Source of the DNA: Stenotrophomonas sp. 364
Lineage (GTDB): Bacteria > Pseudomonadota > Gammaproteobacteria > Xanthomonadales > Xanthomonadaceae
DNA: 64,000 nt
Direction of reading: 5' to 3'
Assembly: GCF_009832905.1 (NCBI RefSeq)
Contig: NZ_CP047135.1
Span: 846,001-910,000, forward strand
The translations under genes were made by a program, and so were the position numbers. Shown piece after piece: positions 9,510 to 18,115 of this stretch; positions within the stretch are counted from its first letter, which is position 1; each line of letters opens with the position of its first letter. The notes beneath the pieces were generated by a model. That model did not search any database and was not told the origin of the DNA. It saw only the letters and a list, made by a program, of their open reading frames with translations.

Positions 9510-11573
9510 ATGAAACTTCGTTACGCCCTGCTGCCGTTGTGCCTGCTGACCGCGCTGCCGTCGCTGGCCGCCACGCGTGGCCTGGATGTGCGCGACATGA
9601 TCGCGCTGGATCGGGTTTCGGCCCCGCTGCTCACCGCCGACGGTGGCAACGTGGTGTTCGCCAAGCGCGTGGTCGGCGCCGACAGCAAGGCCAGCACCGG
9701 CCTGTTCATCCGCAACCTGCGCACCCGCGACGCCGCCCCGCCCAAGCCGCTCACCCCGGCCGGCTGGAACGTCAACTCGGCCGCGCTGTCGGCCGACGGT
9801 CAGAGCGTGTACTTCCTGAGCGCCAAGGGCGGCAGCCAGCAGCTGTATGTGCAGCCGGTCAGCGGCGGCACCCCGCGCCAGCTGACCGACTTCCCGGTCG
9901 ACGTGGACGGCTTCCACATCTCCCCGCAGGGCGACCGCGTAGTGTTCAGCAGCGGCGTGTTCCAGGCCTGTGGTTCGGACCTGGCCTGCACCAGCAAGAA
10001 GCTGGACGCGCACAAGGCGCGCAAGAACACCGGCGAAGTGTTCGATACCCTGTTCGTGCGCCATTGGGACACCTGGAACGATGGCCGCCGCAACACCCTG
10101 TTCGTGGCCCCGCTGCCGGCCGCCAAGGGCGCGGCGGTGAAGGGCGCCTCGGCGATCAGCGCCACCCTGGATGGCGATGCGCCGTCCAAGCCGTTCGGCG
10201 GCAATGACGACTTCGCCTGGGCACCGGACGGCAAGACCGTGGTGGCGTCCATCCGCGTCGCCGGCAAGCAGGAACCGTGGTCGACCAACTTCGACCTGTA
10301 CCAGCTGGACGTGGAGGGCAAGCAGGCGCCGGTCAACCTGACCGCCGCCAACCCGGCCTGGGATGCCGGCCCGGTGTTCAGCGCCGACGGCAAGACCCTG
10401 TACTACCGCGCCATGAAGCGCCCGGGCTTCGAAGCGGACCGCTTCGGCGTGATGGCGCTGGACCTGGCCACCGGCAAGGCCCGCGAAATCGCGCCGACGT
10501 GGGACCGCTCCGCCGGCGAGATCGTGCTGAGCGCCGACGGCCGCAGCTTCTACACCGCCGCCGATGACCTGGGCGAGCACCGCCTGTTCAACATCGACAT
10601 CGCCAGTGGCAAGGCCACCGTCGTTGCCGAGGGCGGCAGCATCGGCTCGCCGGTCATTGCCGGCACCACCCTGGCGTACACGAAGAACAGCCTCAAGAGC
10701 GGTGACCAGATCGTGGTGGCCAGCGCCGACGGTAGCAGCCCGCGCGAGATCACCCCGAGCGCGTCGCAGATGCTGCCGGACGTGGCGTTCGGCGACTACG
10801 AGCAGTTCCAGTTCAAGGGCTGGAACAACGAGACCGTACACGGGTACGTGGTCAAGCCGTACAACTACCAGGAAGGCAAGACTTACCCGGTGGCCTTCCT
10901 GATCCACGGCGGCCCGCAGGGCAGCTTCGGCAACGGCTGGAGCTACCGCTGGAACCCGCAGACCTATGCGGGCCAGGGCTACGCGGTGGTGATGATCGAC
11001 TTCCACGGGTCCACCGGCTACGGCCAGGCGTTCACCGACGCGATCAGCCAGCACTGGGGCGACCGCCCGCTGGAAGACCTGCAGAAGGGCTGGGCCGCGG
11101 CGCAGAAGCAGTACGCCTTCCTCAACGGCGACAAGGCCTGTGCGCTCGGCGCCAGCTACGGCGGCTTCATGGTCAACTGGATCGCCGGCAACTGGAACGC
11201 GCCGTGGAAGTGCCTGGTCAACCATGACGGTGTGTTCGACCAGCGCATGATGGGCTACGCCACCGAAGAGCTGTGGTTCACCGAGTGGGAGCAGGGCGGC
11301 ACGCCGTACCAGAAGGCGGCCAACTACGAGAAGTTCAACCCGGTCAACCACGTGTCCGACTGGAAGAAGCCGATCCTGATCATCCACGGCCAGCTCGATT
11401 ACCGCATTCCGGTCGAACAGGGCCTGGCCGCGTTCACCGCAGCGCAGCGCCAGGGCATCGAGTCCAAGTTCCTGTACTTCCCGGATGAGAACCACTGGGT
11501 GCTCAAGCCGCAGAACAGCGTGCAGTGGCACGACACCGTCAACGGCTGGTTGAAGCAGCACATCGGCGAATAA
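9510..11573 (+). CDS. S9-family dipeptidyl/acyl-aminoacyl peptidase
   Basis: This 687-residue exported serine peptidase has a signal peptide (MKLRYALLPLCLLTALPSLA), a WD40-like beta-propeller N-terminal half and a C-terminal alpha/beta-hydrolase domain. The triad is Ser549 in GASYGGF, Asp630 in GQLDYRIP and His662 in PDENHWV. It belongs to the S9C/DPP type and is only distantly similar to the S9 peptidase at 2002. GGAGAA lies just before the ATG at 9510. It probably releases dipeptides in the periplasm for uptake by the POT and OPT systems. Substrate preference is not readable. Confidence 0.9.
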   Translation: MKLRYALLPLCLLTALPSLAATRGLDVRDMIALDRVSAPLLTADGGNVVFAKRVVGADSKASTGLFIRNLRTRDAAPPKPLTPAGWNVNSAALSADGQSVYFLSAKGGSQQLYVQPVSGGTPRQLTDFPVDVDGFHISPQGDRVVFSSGVFQACGSDLACTSKKLDAHKARKNTGEVFDTLFVRHWDTWNDGRRNTLFVAPLPAAKGAAVKGASAISATLDGDAPSKPFGGNDDFAWAPDGKTVVASIRVAGKQEPWSTNFDLYQLDVEGKQAPVNLTAANPAWDAGPVFSADGKTLYYRAMKRPGFEADRFGVMALDLATGKAREIAPTWDRSAGEIVLSADGRSFYTAADDLGEHRLFNIDIASGKATVVAEGGSIGSPVIAGTTLAYTKNSLKSGDQIVVASADGSSPREITPSASQMLPDVAFGDYEQFQFKGWNNETVHGYVVKPYNYQEGKTYPVAFLIHGGPQGSFGNGWSYRWNPQTYAGQGYAVVMIDFHGSTGYGQAFTDAISQHWGDRPLEDLQKGWAAAQKQYAFLNGDKACALGASYGGFMVNWIAGNWNAPWKCLVNHDGVFDQRMMGYATEELWFTEWEQGGTPYQKAANYEKFNPVNHVSDWKKPILIIHGQLDYRIPVEQGLAAFTAAQRQGIESKFLYFPDENHWVLKPQNSVQWHDTVNGWLKQHIGE

Positions 11574-11584
11574 GCCGGATGGAC

Positions 11585-11611
11585 GCGCCGCCCCTTGGGG
11601 CGGCGCTTCTC
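11585..11611 (+). terminator. terminator after S9 peptidase
   Basis: The stem GCGCCGCCCC/GGGGCGGCGC has a TT loop and is followed by TTCT. The T tail is short, so confidence is moderate. Confidence 0.6.
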
Positions 11612-11637
11612 CATGGCACCGGGTCTCGTTGGCCGTG

Positions 11638-11712
11638 GTATCACCGGTGATCGGCTGCGGTGTAACCGGTGATCGTCGGCGGTGTAACCGGTGATCGTCG
11701 GCGGTATAACCG
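11638..11712. repeat. 22-bp tandem repeat, three full units plus a partial
   Basis: Units of the form GTGTAACCGGTGATCGTCGGCG lie at 11638-11659 (variant), 11660-11681 and 11682-11703, the last two identical. A fourth begins at 11704 and is broken by a GTAG-ended palindrome at 11713. The remainder of the broken unit (CGGTGAT) resumes after the palindrome. Confidence 0.85.
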
Positions 11713-11771
11713 GTAGAGCCGACCGTTGGTCGGCTGCCGTAAAAATGCAGCCGACCAACGGTCGGCTCTAC
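11713..11771. repeat. SMAG-type REP dyad (two inverted GTAG palindromes)
   Basis: A GTAG-ended element, GAGCCGACCGTTGGTCGGCT, is followed by a short spacer and its inverted copy ending CTAC. GTAG-ended REPs of this form are the SMAG elements of Stenotrophomonas. The dyad lies within a 22-bp tandem repeat unit and could fold in RNA between the two genes. Confidence 0.85.
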
Positions 11772-11832
11772 CGGTGATTGTTTTACCGAAACGTGTGGAA
11801 TCGCACGCCCCTCCTCCAGGTACTCCACACCC

Positions 11833-13071
11833 GTGAAAGCTCCCGCCCTGATCCAGAACGACATCGTCGTCTTCGGCCTGATCGCCGCCACCCTCGGGGC
11901 CGTGTTCTGGACCGCCTCGCGCGAGCAGGGGCTGTGGAAGCGCTTCTACACGGTCGTGCCGGCGCTGCTGCTGTGTTACCTGATCCCGGGCATCTACAAC
12001 ACGTTCGGGCTGATCGACGGCCAGAACACGCACCTGTACAACCCCATCGCCCGCGACATCCTGTTGCCCGCCGCGCTGGTGCTGCTCACCCTGGCGGTGG
12101 ACATCAAGGGCATCCTGCGGCTCGGTCCGAAGCTGATCGTGATGTACCTGGGCGCGTCCTTCAGCATCATGCTGGGCGCGGTGGTGGCGTTCCAGCTGAT
12201 GAAGTGGCTGCACCCGGACACGGTGGCCGGCGACACATGGGCTGGCATGGCGGCGCTGGCCGGCAGCTGGATCGGGGGCGGCGCAAACATGCTGGCGATG
12301 CGCGAGGTGTTCGACGTCAACGCCACCACGTTCGGCCAGTTCGCGGTGGTGGACGTGGGCGTGGGCTATGTGTGGATGGCGGCGCTGATCTTCCTGGCCG
12401 GGCGGTCGGCGAAAATCGATGCGCGTAGCGGGGCCGATACGTCGGGCATCGACGAACTCAAGCTGCGTATCGAGAAATTCCGCAGCGAGCATGAGCGGGT
12501 GGCGAGCCTGACCGACCTGATGCTGATCGTGGCGGTGGCGTTCGGGACGGTAGGGCTGTCGCACGCGATCGCCGGGCCGCTGTCGGCGTGGTTCAAGGGC
12601 CACGTGTCCTGGGCGTCGCAGTTCAGCCTGGACGCGCCGTTCGTATGGGTGGTGGTGATTTCCACAACCTGCGGGTTGGCGTTGAGTTTCACGCGCGCGC
12701 GGAATCTCGAAGGCGCGGGTGCTTCCAAGCTTGGCTCGCTGCTGCTGTACTTCCTGATCGCCTGCATCGGGATGCAGATGGATCTGCTGGCGCTGCTGGA
12801 CCGGCCGTGGCTGTTCCTGCTGGGCATCATCTGGATCGCGGTGCACATCGTGCTGCTGTGGGCATTGGCGCGGGTGCTGAAGGTGCCGTTCTTCTACTTC
12901 GCCATTGGTTCGCAATCCAACATCGGCGGGCCGGCGTCTGCGCCCGTGGTGGCGGCGGCGTTCCACCCCTCACTGGCGCCCGTCGGCGTGCTGCTCGGCA
13001 CGATGGGCTACGCGACGGGCACGTATCTGGCCTACATCGTGGGTATCACCCTGCGCGCGATGGCCGGGTAG
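11833..13071 (+). CDS. DUF819-family integral membrane protein
   Basis: This 412-residue protein has about ten hydrophobic segments and the DUF819 features, including AGSWIGGGANMLAMRE around residue 145 and SQSNIGGPASAPVVAAAFHP near residue 358. Family members (YjcL-like) are putative solute carriers without an established substrate. The start is GTG at 11833. The stop codon TAG is supplied by the GTAG end of the adjoining SMAG palindrome. Its last 23 codons (13003-13071) are repeated twice more downstream as non-coding stubs. Confidence 0.85.
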   Translation: MKAPALIQNDIVVFGLIAATLGAVFWTASREQGLWKRFYTVVPALLLCYLIPGIYNTFGLIDGQNTHLYNPIARDILLPAALVLLTLAVDIKGILRLGPKLIVMYLGASFSIMLGAVVAFQLMKWLHPDTVAGDTWAGMAALAGSWIGGGANMLAMREVFDVNATTFGQFAVVDVGVGYVWMAALIFLAGRSAKIDARSGADTSGIDELKLRIEKFRSEHERVASLTDLMLIVAVAFGTVGLSHAIAGPLSAWFKGHVSWASQFSLDAPFVWVVVISTTCGLALSFTRARNLEGAGASKLGSLLLYFLIACIGMQMDLLALLDRPWLFLLGIIWIAVHIVLLWALARVLKVPFFYFAIGSQSNIGGPASAPVVAAAFHPSLAPVGVLLGTMGYATGTYLAYIVGITLRAMAG

Positions 13072-13684
13072 AGCCGACCGTTGGTCGGCTGCCGTGCGCT
13101 GTGACGCCACGTCAAGAGCAGCCGACCAACGGTCGGCTCTACGGCAGAAGCAACCCGTCTTCGATCAACCAGGCAAGTGCATCTTCACCGTCCTGCTCGA
13201 ACCGCGCCGAGTGAAAAGAAGGCCGCCGCGAGGGACGATGGGGTATGCCACTGGGACGTATCTGGCGTACATCGTGGGAATTACGTTGCGGGCCATGGCC
13301 GGGTAGAGCCGACCGTTGGTCGGCTGTCGTGCGCTGTGACGCCACGTCAAGAGCAGCCGACCAACGGTCGGCTCTACGGTAGAAGCAACCCGTCTTCGAT
13401 CAACCAGGCAAGTGGATCTTCACCGTCCTGCTCGAACCGCGCCGAGTGAAAAGAAGGCCGTCGCGAGGGACGATGGGCTACGCGACGGGCACGTATCTGG
13501 CCTAAATCGTGGGCATCACCCTGCGCGCGATGGCCGGGTAGAGCCGACCGTTGGTCGGCTGCCGTGCGCTGTGACGCCACGTCAAGAGCAGCCGACCAAC
13601 GGTCGGCTCTACGGCAGAAGCAACCCGTCTTCGATCAACCAGGCAAGTGCATCTTCACCGTCCTGCTCGAACAGCGCCGGGTGA
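13003..13684. repeat. 235-bp tandem repeat of a convergent gene junction (three units)
   Basis: Units start at 13003, 13238 and 13473, exactly 235 bp apart. Each holds the last 22 codons of a DUF819 gene on the plus strand, a SMAG dyad (13068-13142, 13303-13377, 13538-13612) and, on the minus strand, about 24 codons ending FEQDGEDALAWLIEDGLLLP. That minus-strand tail resembles the C-terminus of the protein at 13748. The third unit fades at about 13684. Unit 2 differs from unit 1 in the DUF819 tail at twelve synonymous sites; unit 3 has a TAA in the tail. Confidence 0.92.
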
Positions 13685-13747
13685 ACACTCTGGTGCCCAC
13701 ACGGTTGGCGCGTCGCCACGCGCCCGGGACTAACCGCACATGCGGAT

Positions 13748-14242
13748 TTACGCAGGAAGAAGGCCGCGTTCGATCAACCACGCTCTGGCATCTTCCGCAT
13801 CCTGCTCGAACCACGCCCGGGTAGAACCGAGGCGATACGTATACCCCCACGCATCCATGTCCAGCATCAGGCGGTCGCTGCCCACGCCTGGCAGTTGCCC
13901 GGCCAGCACGATCTGCAGGTAGCAGGTGGCGTCTTCTTCGGGAACCGAATCGGTGGCGTCGGTGTGCACCAGCGCGCGTCGCTCCGGTGGCAGCACGATC
14001 AGGTGGCAGGCCTCGTGCAGCATCGAATGCACCGGCGTGTCGTCGCGCACATACACATCGCTGCCGATGATCCCCGCCTCCGGCTCGCCCCAGTAACTGC
14101 CTGGAATCGGCGCGGCCGCTGCTACCCGGTGCAGCCGCAGGTCGTGCGCGGCCAGCAGGGCAACGGCATCATCAAAGTGGATATCGCCGACGCAGGTAAC
14201 CTGCACATCGGCGGTGGCAACGTCGGTGGTCATGGCATGCAT
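13748..14242 (-). CDS. conserved hypothetical protein with HExxH motif
   Basis: I do not recognise this 164-residue soluble protein. It contains HEACH at about residues 77-81, the zinc-metallopeptidase pattern, followed by acidic residues in VPEEDATC that could supply a third ligand. No signal peptide is seen. The ATG at 14242 has GGAGGGG 7-8 nt upstream. It lies 36 bp downstream of minE in the same direction and could be read through from the min operon. Its C-terminus (FEQDAEDARAWLIERGLLPA) has three near-copies in the adjacent tandem repeat. A peptidase role is inferred from the motif only. Confidence 0.75.
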   Translation of the reverse strand: MHAMTTDVATADVQVTCVGDIHFDDAVALLAAHDLRLHRVAAAAPIPGSYWGEPEAGIIGSDVYVRDDTPVHSMLHEACHLIVLPPERRALVHTDATDSVPEEDATCYLQIVLAGQLPGVGSDRLMLDMDAWGYTYRLGSTRAWFEQDAEDARAWLIERGLLPA

Positions 14243-14278
14243 TCAACCGCCCCTCCCAACCGGAAGGGGCGACAAGGC

Positions 14279-14539
14279 TCAGGGCTGCTGCGGGCCTTCC
14301 GGCAAGGCGACGGAAATATCGAGCACATCGTGCTCCCCGTCCTTCACCAGATCGACCTTCACCGCATCCGCGTCGATGTTCACGTACTTCTTGATCACTT
14401 CCAGCAGCTCACGCTGCAGAAGCGGCAGGTAATCTGGGCCACCGCGATGGCTGCGCTCCTGCGCAATGATGATCTGCAGGCGGTTCTTCGCCGTTTCGGC
14501 CGTCGTCTTCTTCCGGTTCAGGAAATCGAACAGTCCCAT
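14279..14539 (-). CDS. minE: cell division topological specificity factor MinE
   Basis: This 86-residue protein begins [18 protein letters not shown], the membrane-targeting and MinD-binding segment of MinE, and continues with the dimerisation domain ([17 protein letters not shown]). MinE stimulates the MinD ATPase and drives pole-to-pole oscillation, keeping MinC away from midcell. It starts 2 bp after the minD stop in a minC-minD-minE operon. Length is normal. Confidence 0.97.
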   Translation of the reverse strand: MGLFDFLNRKKTTAETAKNRLQIIIAQERSHRGGPDYLPLLQRELLEVIKKYVNIDADAVKVDLVKDGEHDVLDISVALPEGPQQP

Positions 14540-14541
14540 GC

Positions 14542-15351
14542 TTACCCTCCGAACAGCTTGCTGAAGAAGCCTTTCTTCTCCACGGTGGTGAAGCGCATCG
14601 GACGCTCTTCGCCAAGAATGCGGCCAACCGCATCTTCATAGGCCTGGCCCGCCGCCGATTCGGGGTCCAGGATCACCGGCTCGCCCTTGTTGGACGCATT
14701 GAGCACGTCGCCCGACTCGGGCACCACGCCAATGGCCTTCAGGCCCAGCACTTCCTCAACGTCGGTAATGCTCAGCATCTCGCCACTTTCCACCCGGGCA
14801 GGGCTGTAGCGCGTGAGCAACAGGAACGCCGGCACGTTCTGGCCCGATTCGGCCTTGTGCGTCTTGGAATCCAGCAGCCCGATGATCCGGTCCGAGTCGC
14901 GTACCGAGGACACTTCCGGGTTCACCACCACCACCGCACGGTCGGCGTAGTACATCGCCAGGAACGCACCCTTCTCGATACCGGCCGGCGAGTCGCAGAT
15001 GATGTACTCGAACCCGTCCGCAGCCAGGTCCTTCAGCACCTTGCCCACGCCTTCCTGGGTCAGCGCATCCTTGTCGCGCGTCTGCGAGGCCGCCAGCACG
15101 TACAGGTTGTCGAAGCGCTTGTCCTTGATCAGCGACTGCTTGAGCGTTGCTTCGCCGTGGACCACGTTCACGAAGTCGTACACCACCCGGCGTTCGCACC
15201 CCATGATCAGATCCAGGTTGCGCAGGCCGACGTCGAAGTCGATCACCGCCACCTTCTTGCCGCGCCGCGCCAGGCCGCATGCCAGGCTGGCGCTGCTGGT
15301 GGTCTTGCCCACGCCGCCCTTGCCGGAAGTGACTACGATGATTTCAGCCAA
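14542..15351 (-). CDS. minD: septum site-determining ATPase MinD
   Basis: This 269-residue ParA/MinD-family ATPase has the deviant Walker A motif [10 protein letters not shown] (Lys11 and Lys16), the switch region [10 protein letters not shown] and [10 protein letters not shown]-terminal amphipathic tail ([11 protein letters not shown]) provides reversible membrane binding. With MinC it blocks division at cell poles; MinE binding triggers ATP hydrolysis and release. It lies between minC and minE. Confidence 0.97.
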   Translation of the reverse strand: MAEIIVVTSGKGGVGKTTSSASLACGLARRGKKVAVIDFDVGLRNLDLIMGCERRVVYDFVNVVHGEATLKQSLIKDKRFDNLYVLAASQTRDKDALTQEGVGKVLKDLAADGFEYIICDSPAGIEKGAFLAMYYADRAVVVVNPEVSSVRDSDRIIGLLDSKTHKAESGQNVPAFLLLTRYSPARVESGEMLSITDVEEVLGLKAIGVVPESGDVLNASNKGEPVILDPESAAGQAYEDAVGRILGEERPMRFTTVEKKGFFSKLFGG

Positions 15352-15386
15352 AGGACTTCTCCTGATTCATATGGTTGGGCGCCGGA

Positions 15387-16166
15387 TCAGTCCAGCGCCG
15401 CGATCTTGATCTGGTCCTGCTCCAGCCACACCTGCACGGCCTTGCCGCGCAGGGTGTCCGGAACATCGTCCAGTACCTTGTAATGGCCGGCAATGGCGAC
15501 CAGTTCAGCATGGAATTCACGGCAGAAGATACGTGCCGTGGTGTTGCCTTGGGCACCCGCCAGGGCACGGCCCCGCAGCGTACCGTAGATATGGATGCTG
15601 CCATCGGCGATCACCTCGGCACCGGCGCCCACCGTGGCCATCACCGTCAGGTCGCAGTTCTCTGCGTACAGCTGCTGGCCCGAGCGCACGTTGCTGGTCT
15701 GCATGCGGCCTGGCTGCGGTGCCTTGGCCGGGGTGGCAGGCACGGCGGCCGGCGTGGCCGCGCGGGCTCGCCGTGCCGGTTCCGGCGCAGGCGCGGGCGG
15801 CGGTGGCGGGGCGGCCGGGACCGCGTCCAGCTCGGCGCGTTCGTACTGCGCACGGAACTTGGCCAGCAGCGGCAGCCCCAGCTGCTGCGACAGCAGCTCG
15901 GTTTCGGTGGTGCCGTAGGCCAGCGCCACCGGCAGCACGCCGGCACTGCGCAGCCCATCCAGCAGGGCCTTGGCCGTGGCCACGTCGGGGATCTGGCTGA
16001 GCCCGCCGAAATCCAGGATCACCGCCGCGCGCCCGAACAGCTTCGGCGCACGCGCCACGCGGTCGTGCATCTCGCGGGTGAGGCGGTCCACATCCAGGGT
16101 GCGGATGCGCAGGTTGGCGATTCCCACCTGGCCGATCTTCAGTTCACCGGCCTGTTCAAAATCCAT
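15387..16166 (-). CDS. minC: septum site-determining protein MinC
   Basis: This 259-residue inhibitor of FtsZ assembly has an N-terminal MinC domain (from MDFEQAGELKIGQVG to about residue 100), a Pro/Ala-rich linker (about 110-145) and a C-terminal beta-helix domain (VRSGQQLYAENCDLTVM to the end) that dimerises and binds MinD. The start at 16166 is set by the match to MinC N-termini and by GAGGTGG upstream. It is 35 bp upstream of minD. The proline-rich linker is long. Confidence 0.95.
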   Translation of the reverse strand: MDFEQAGELKIGQVGIANLRIRTLDVDRLTREMHDRVARAPKLFGRAAVILDFGGLSQIPDVATAKALLDGLRSAGVLPVALAYGTTETELLSQQLGLPLLAKFRAQYERAELDAVPAAPPPPPAPAPEPARRARAATPAAVPATPAKAPQPGRMQTSNVRSGQQLYAENCDLTVMATVGAGAEVIADGSIHIYGTLRGRALAGAQGNTTARIFCREFHAELVAIAGHYKVLDDVPDTLRGKAVQVWLEQDQIKIAALD

Positions 16167-16179
16167 GTTTGCCGCCACC

Positions 16180-16776
16180 TCAGGTCCCCGTCGGTCGATG
16201 CGCGCGCAGCGGCTCGCGACGATGGCCCACCCAGGGCACGTCCGGCAGCTGGTCGCCGTAGGTGTCGTGCACCCATTGGTAACTGCACAGGTCCTTGAGC
16301 AGCATGCTGGCGCGCACGTCCACGTGGGCCATGGTGTTCTGCCCGACCTCGCGGAAGCCGAAGCTGCCATGGAACAGCAGCGCCGCGTCGGCGCCGTGGT
16401 CCAAGAACACCTCGCAGGTCATCTGCGGGTAGCGCAGCTCGGCATAGCTCTGAGCATCGGCATAGAACGCACGGCCGACGCCACCGCCGCGACGGCGGCT
16501 GGCGACCACGATGCGGTCGATATAGAAGAATTTGCTGTCCAGCTGCTGCTGGAACCAGGCGAAGTTGCTGCTGTCGTGCTGGCTGTCGCTGCCGAAGCCG
16601 ATCAAAAAGCCGGCCAGGTTGCCGTCGCGCTCGGCGACGCGGAAATACTCAGCGGTTTCATAGAACAGGCGCAGGCGGGCGGCATCCAGCGGCAGGATGG
16701 CCAGGCCGGCATTGTTGTTCAGGGCCAGGACGGAATCGAGCTCGTGCTCGCGCACGTCGCGGATGACAATCGACAT
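16180..16776 (-). CDS. GNAT-family N-acetyltransferase
   Basis: This 198-residue protein has the GNAT fold: IDRIVVASRRRGGGVGRAFY (residues about 88-107) contains the acetyl-CoA-binding R-x-x-G-x-G loop, and FHGSFGFREVGQ is the typical C-terminal strand-turn. GNAT enzymes transfer an acetyl group from acetyl-CoA to amines on proteins or small molecules; the substrate is unknown. It lies 13 bp upstream of minC and is probably co-transcribed with the min genes. Confidence 0.85.
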   Translation of the reverse strand: MSIVIRDVREHELDSVLALNNNAGLAILPLDAARLRLFYETAEYFRVAERDGNLAGFLIGFGSDSQHDSSNFAWFQQQLDSKFFYIDRIVVASRRRGGGVGRAFYADAQSYAELRYPQMTCEVFLDHGADAALLFHGSFGFREVGQNTMAHVDVRASMLLKDLCSYQWVHDTYGDQLPDVPWVGHRREPLRAHRPTGT

Positions 16777-16913
16777 TGTGACTCCGTGGGGTAACGCGGT
16801 TGGTCCATCAAGGGACCCTCATCGGATTATTGCACGGGTGGCGGGCCCGGGCGAATCGCCGCCCATGACTTATGTGGGAGTGCAGGGGCGCAGGTTCAGC
16901 CTAAGATGCGTCC

Positions 16914-18104
16914 ATGCTGGGATACCTGAGCCAAACCCGAGTACTGCGACTGGCCGGCCTGTTCACCTGGGTCATGGTCGGCCTGCCCGTGGTGTATTCC
17001 CAGTACGAATCGCTGCTGCGCCACCGCGGCGACGGCCTGGACAGCTGGGCGGTCTGGCTGTTCACCGCCTACCTCACCTTCGGTGCCTGCTACTTCTGGC
17101 TCACCCGCGGCCTGCGTGACGGCGGCGGCCACTCGGCCTGGTACGACCGGGTGGTGCTGCTGCTGCTCACCACCTCGGCGCTGGGCGTGAGCTACCTGAG
17201 CGGATCAGGCCTGGGCAGCATCCTGATGATGGTGGCCGCGGGGGTCATCCCATGGATGCTGCAGGTGCGCGGCGGGGTCCTGTGGCTGCTGCTCAGCCAG
17301 CTGGCAGTGCTGCCGGTGTACTACCTGATCCTGCGCATGCCGCTGTTCGAGGCGCTGATGCAGTCGCTGCTGTACGGCGGGTTCTCCATGTTCATCTTCG
17401 TGACCAGCCTGGTCGCGCGGCAGCAGACCGACGCCCGTGAAGAACAGCGCCGGCTCAACACCGAACTGCGCGCCACCCGCGTGCTGCTGGCCGAGAGCGC
17501 CCGGGTCAACGAGCGCACCCGGATCTCGAGGGAACTGCACGACCTGCTGGGGCACCACCTCACCGCGCTGAGCCTGAACCTGGAAGTGGCCGGGCACCTC
17601 ACCGACGGCCAGGCCCAGGAGCATGTGCACCAGGCCCATACCCTGGCCAAGCTGCTGCTCACCGACGTGCGCGAGGCGGTCAGCCAGATCCGCGACAGCG
17701 GCGCCATCGACCTGGCCGCCGCGCTGCGCCCGCTCACCGAACAGGTGCCGTCGCTGGACATCCACCTGGACATCGCCGAACCGCTGAACGTCGAAGACCC
17801 CGAGCGCGCCCATGTGCTGCTGCGCTGCACCCAGGAGATCATCACCAACGCGGTGCGCCACGCCAACGCACGCAACCTGTGGATCCAGGTAAGGCGTGAA
17901 AGTGAAGGCGAGGTGGTCATCCAGGCGCATGATGACGGGGTGGGCGCGGACGGCATCGTGGTCGGCAATGGCCTGCGCGGCATGCGTGAACGCCTGTATC
18001 AATGTGGCGGTGAGCTGCAGATTGAAACCCGCCGGGGTCAGGGCTTCCGCCTGCGCGCCTCGGTTCCCGGCGCGCCAGTGTTGATGCTGGCCCCTGTTAC
18101 ATGA
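16914..18104 (+). CDS. HisKA_3 sensor histidine kinase (DesK/NarX type)
   Basis: This 396-residue membrane kinase has five or six hydrophobic segments in residues 15-170 and a dimerisation/phosphoacceptor helix with His209 in ISRELHDLLGHHL. The HATPase domain has the G1 box DDGVGADG and GNGLRGMRERL near the C-terminus. The architecture is that of DesK-like kinases, which sense membrane state with few external residues. Its stop overlaps the ATG at 18101, and the response regulator follows immediately. The signal is unknown and no obvious target gene lies adjacent. Confidence 0.88.
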   Translation: MLGYLSQTRVLRLAGLFTWVMVGLPVVYSQYESLLRHRGDGLDSWAVWLFTAYLTFGACYFWLTRGLRDGGGHSAWYDRVVLLLLTTSALGVSYLSGSGLGSILMMVAAGVIPWMLQVRGGVLWLLLSQLAVLPVYYLILRMPLFEALMQSLLYGGFSMFIFVTSLVARQQTDAREEQRRLNTELRATRVLLAESARVNERTRISRELHDLLGHHLTALSLNLEVAGHLTDGQAQEHVHQAHTLAKLLLTDVREAVSQIRDSGAIDLAAALRPLTEQVPSLDIHLDIAEPLNVEDPERAHVLLRCTQEIITNAVRHANARNLWIQVRRESEGEVVIQAHDDGVGADGIVVGNGLRGMRERLYQCGGELQIETRRGQGFRLRASVPGAPVLMLAPVT

Positions 18105-18115
18105 GGAGTGCGTTG

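Noticed and set aside
11638..11703. 22-bp repeats as a small CRISPR or iteron array
   Set aside because: The units abut with no spacers and there is no replication or cas gene nearby.
9474..11891. An 805-codon open frame on the minus strand
   Set aside because: It is antisense to the second S9 peptidase and runs through the SMAG and tandem repeats.
12905..13684. Several 60-133 codon frames in the junction repeat
   Set aside because: They read through the repeats, change meaning between copies and are only stubs of flanking gene tails.
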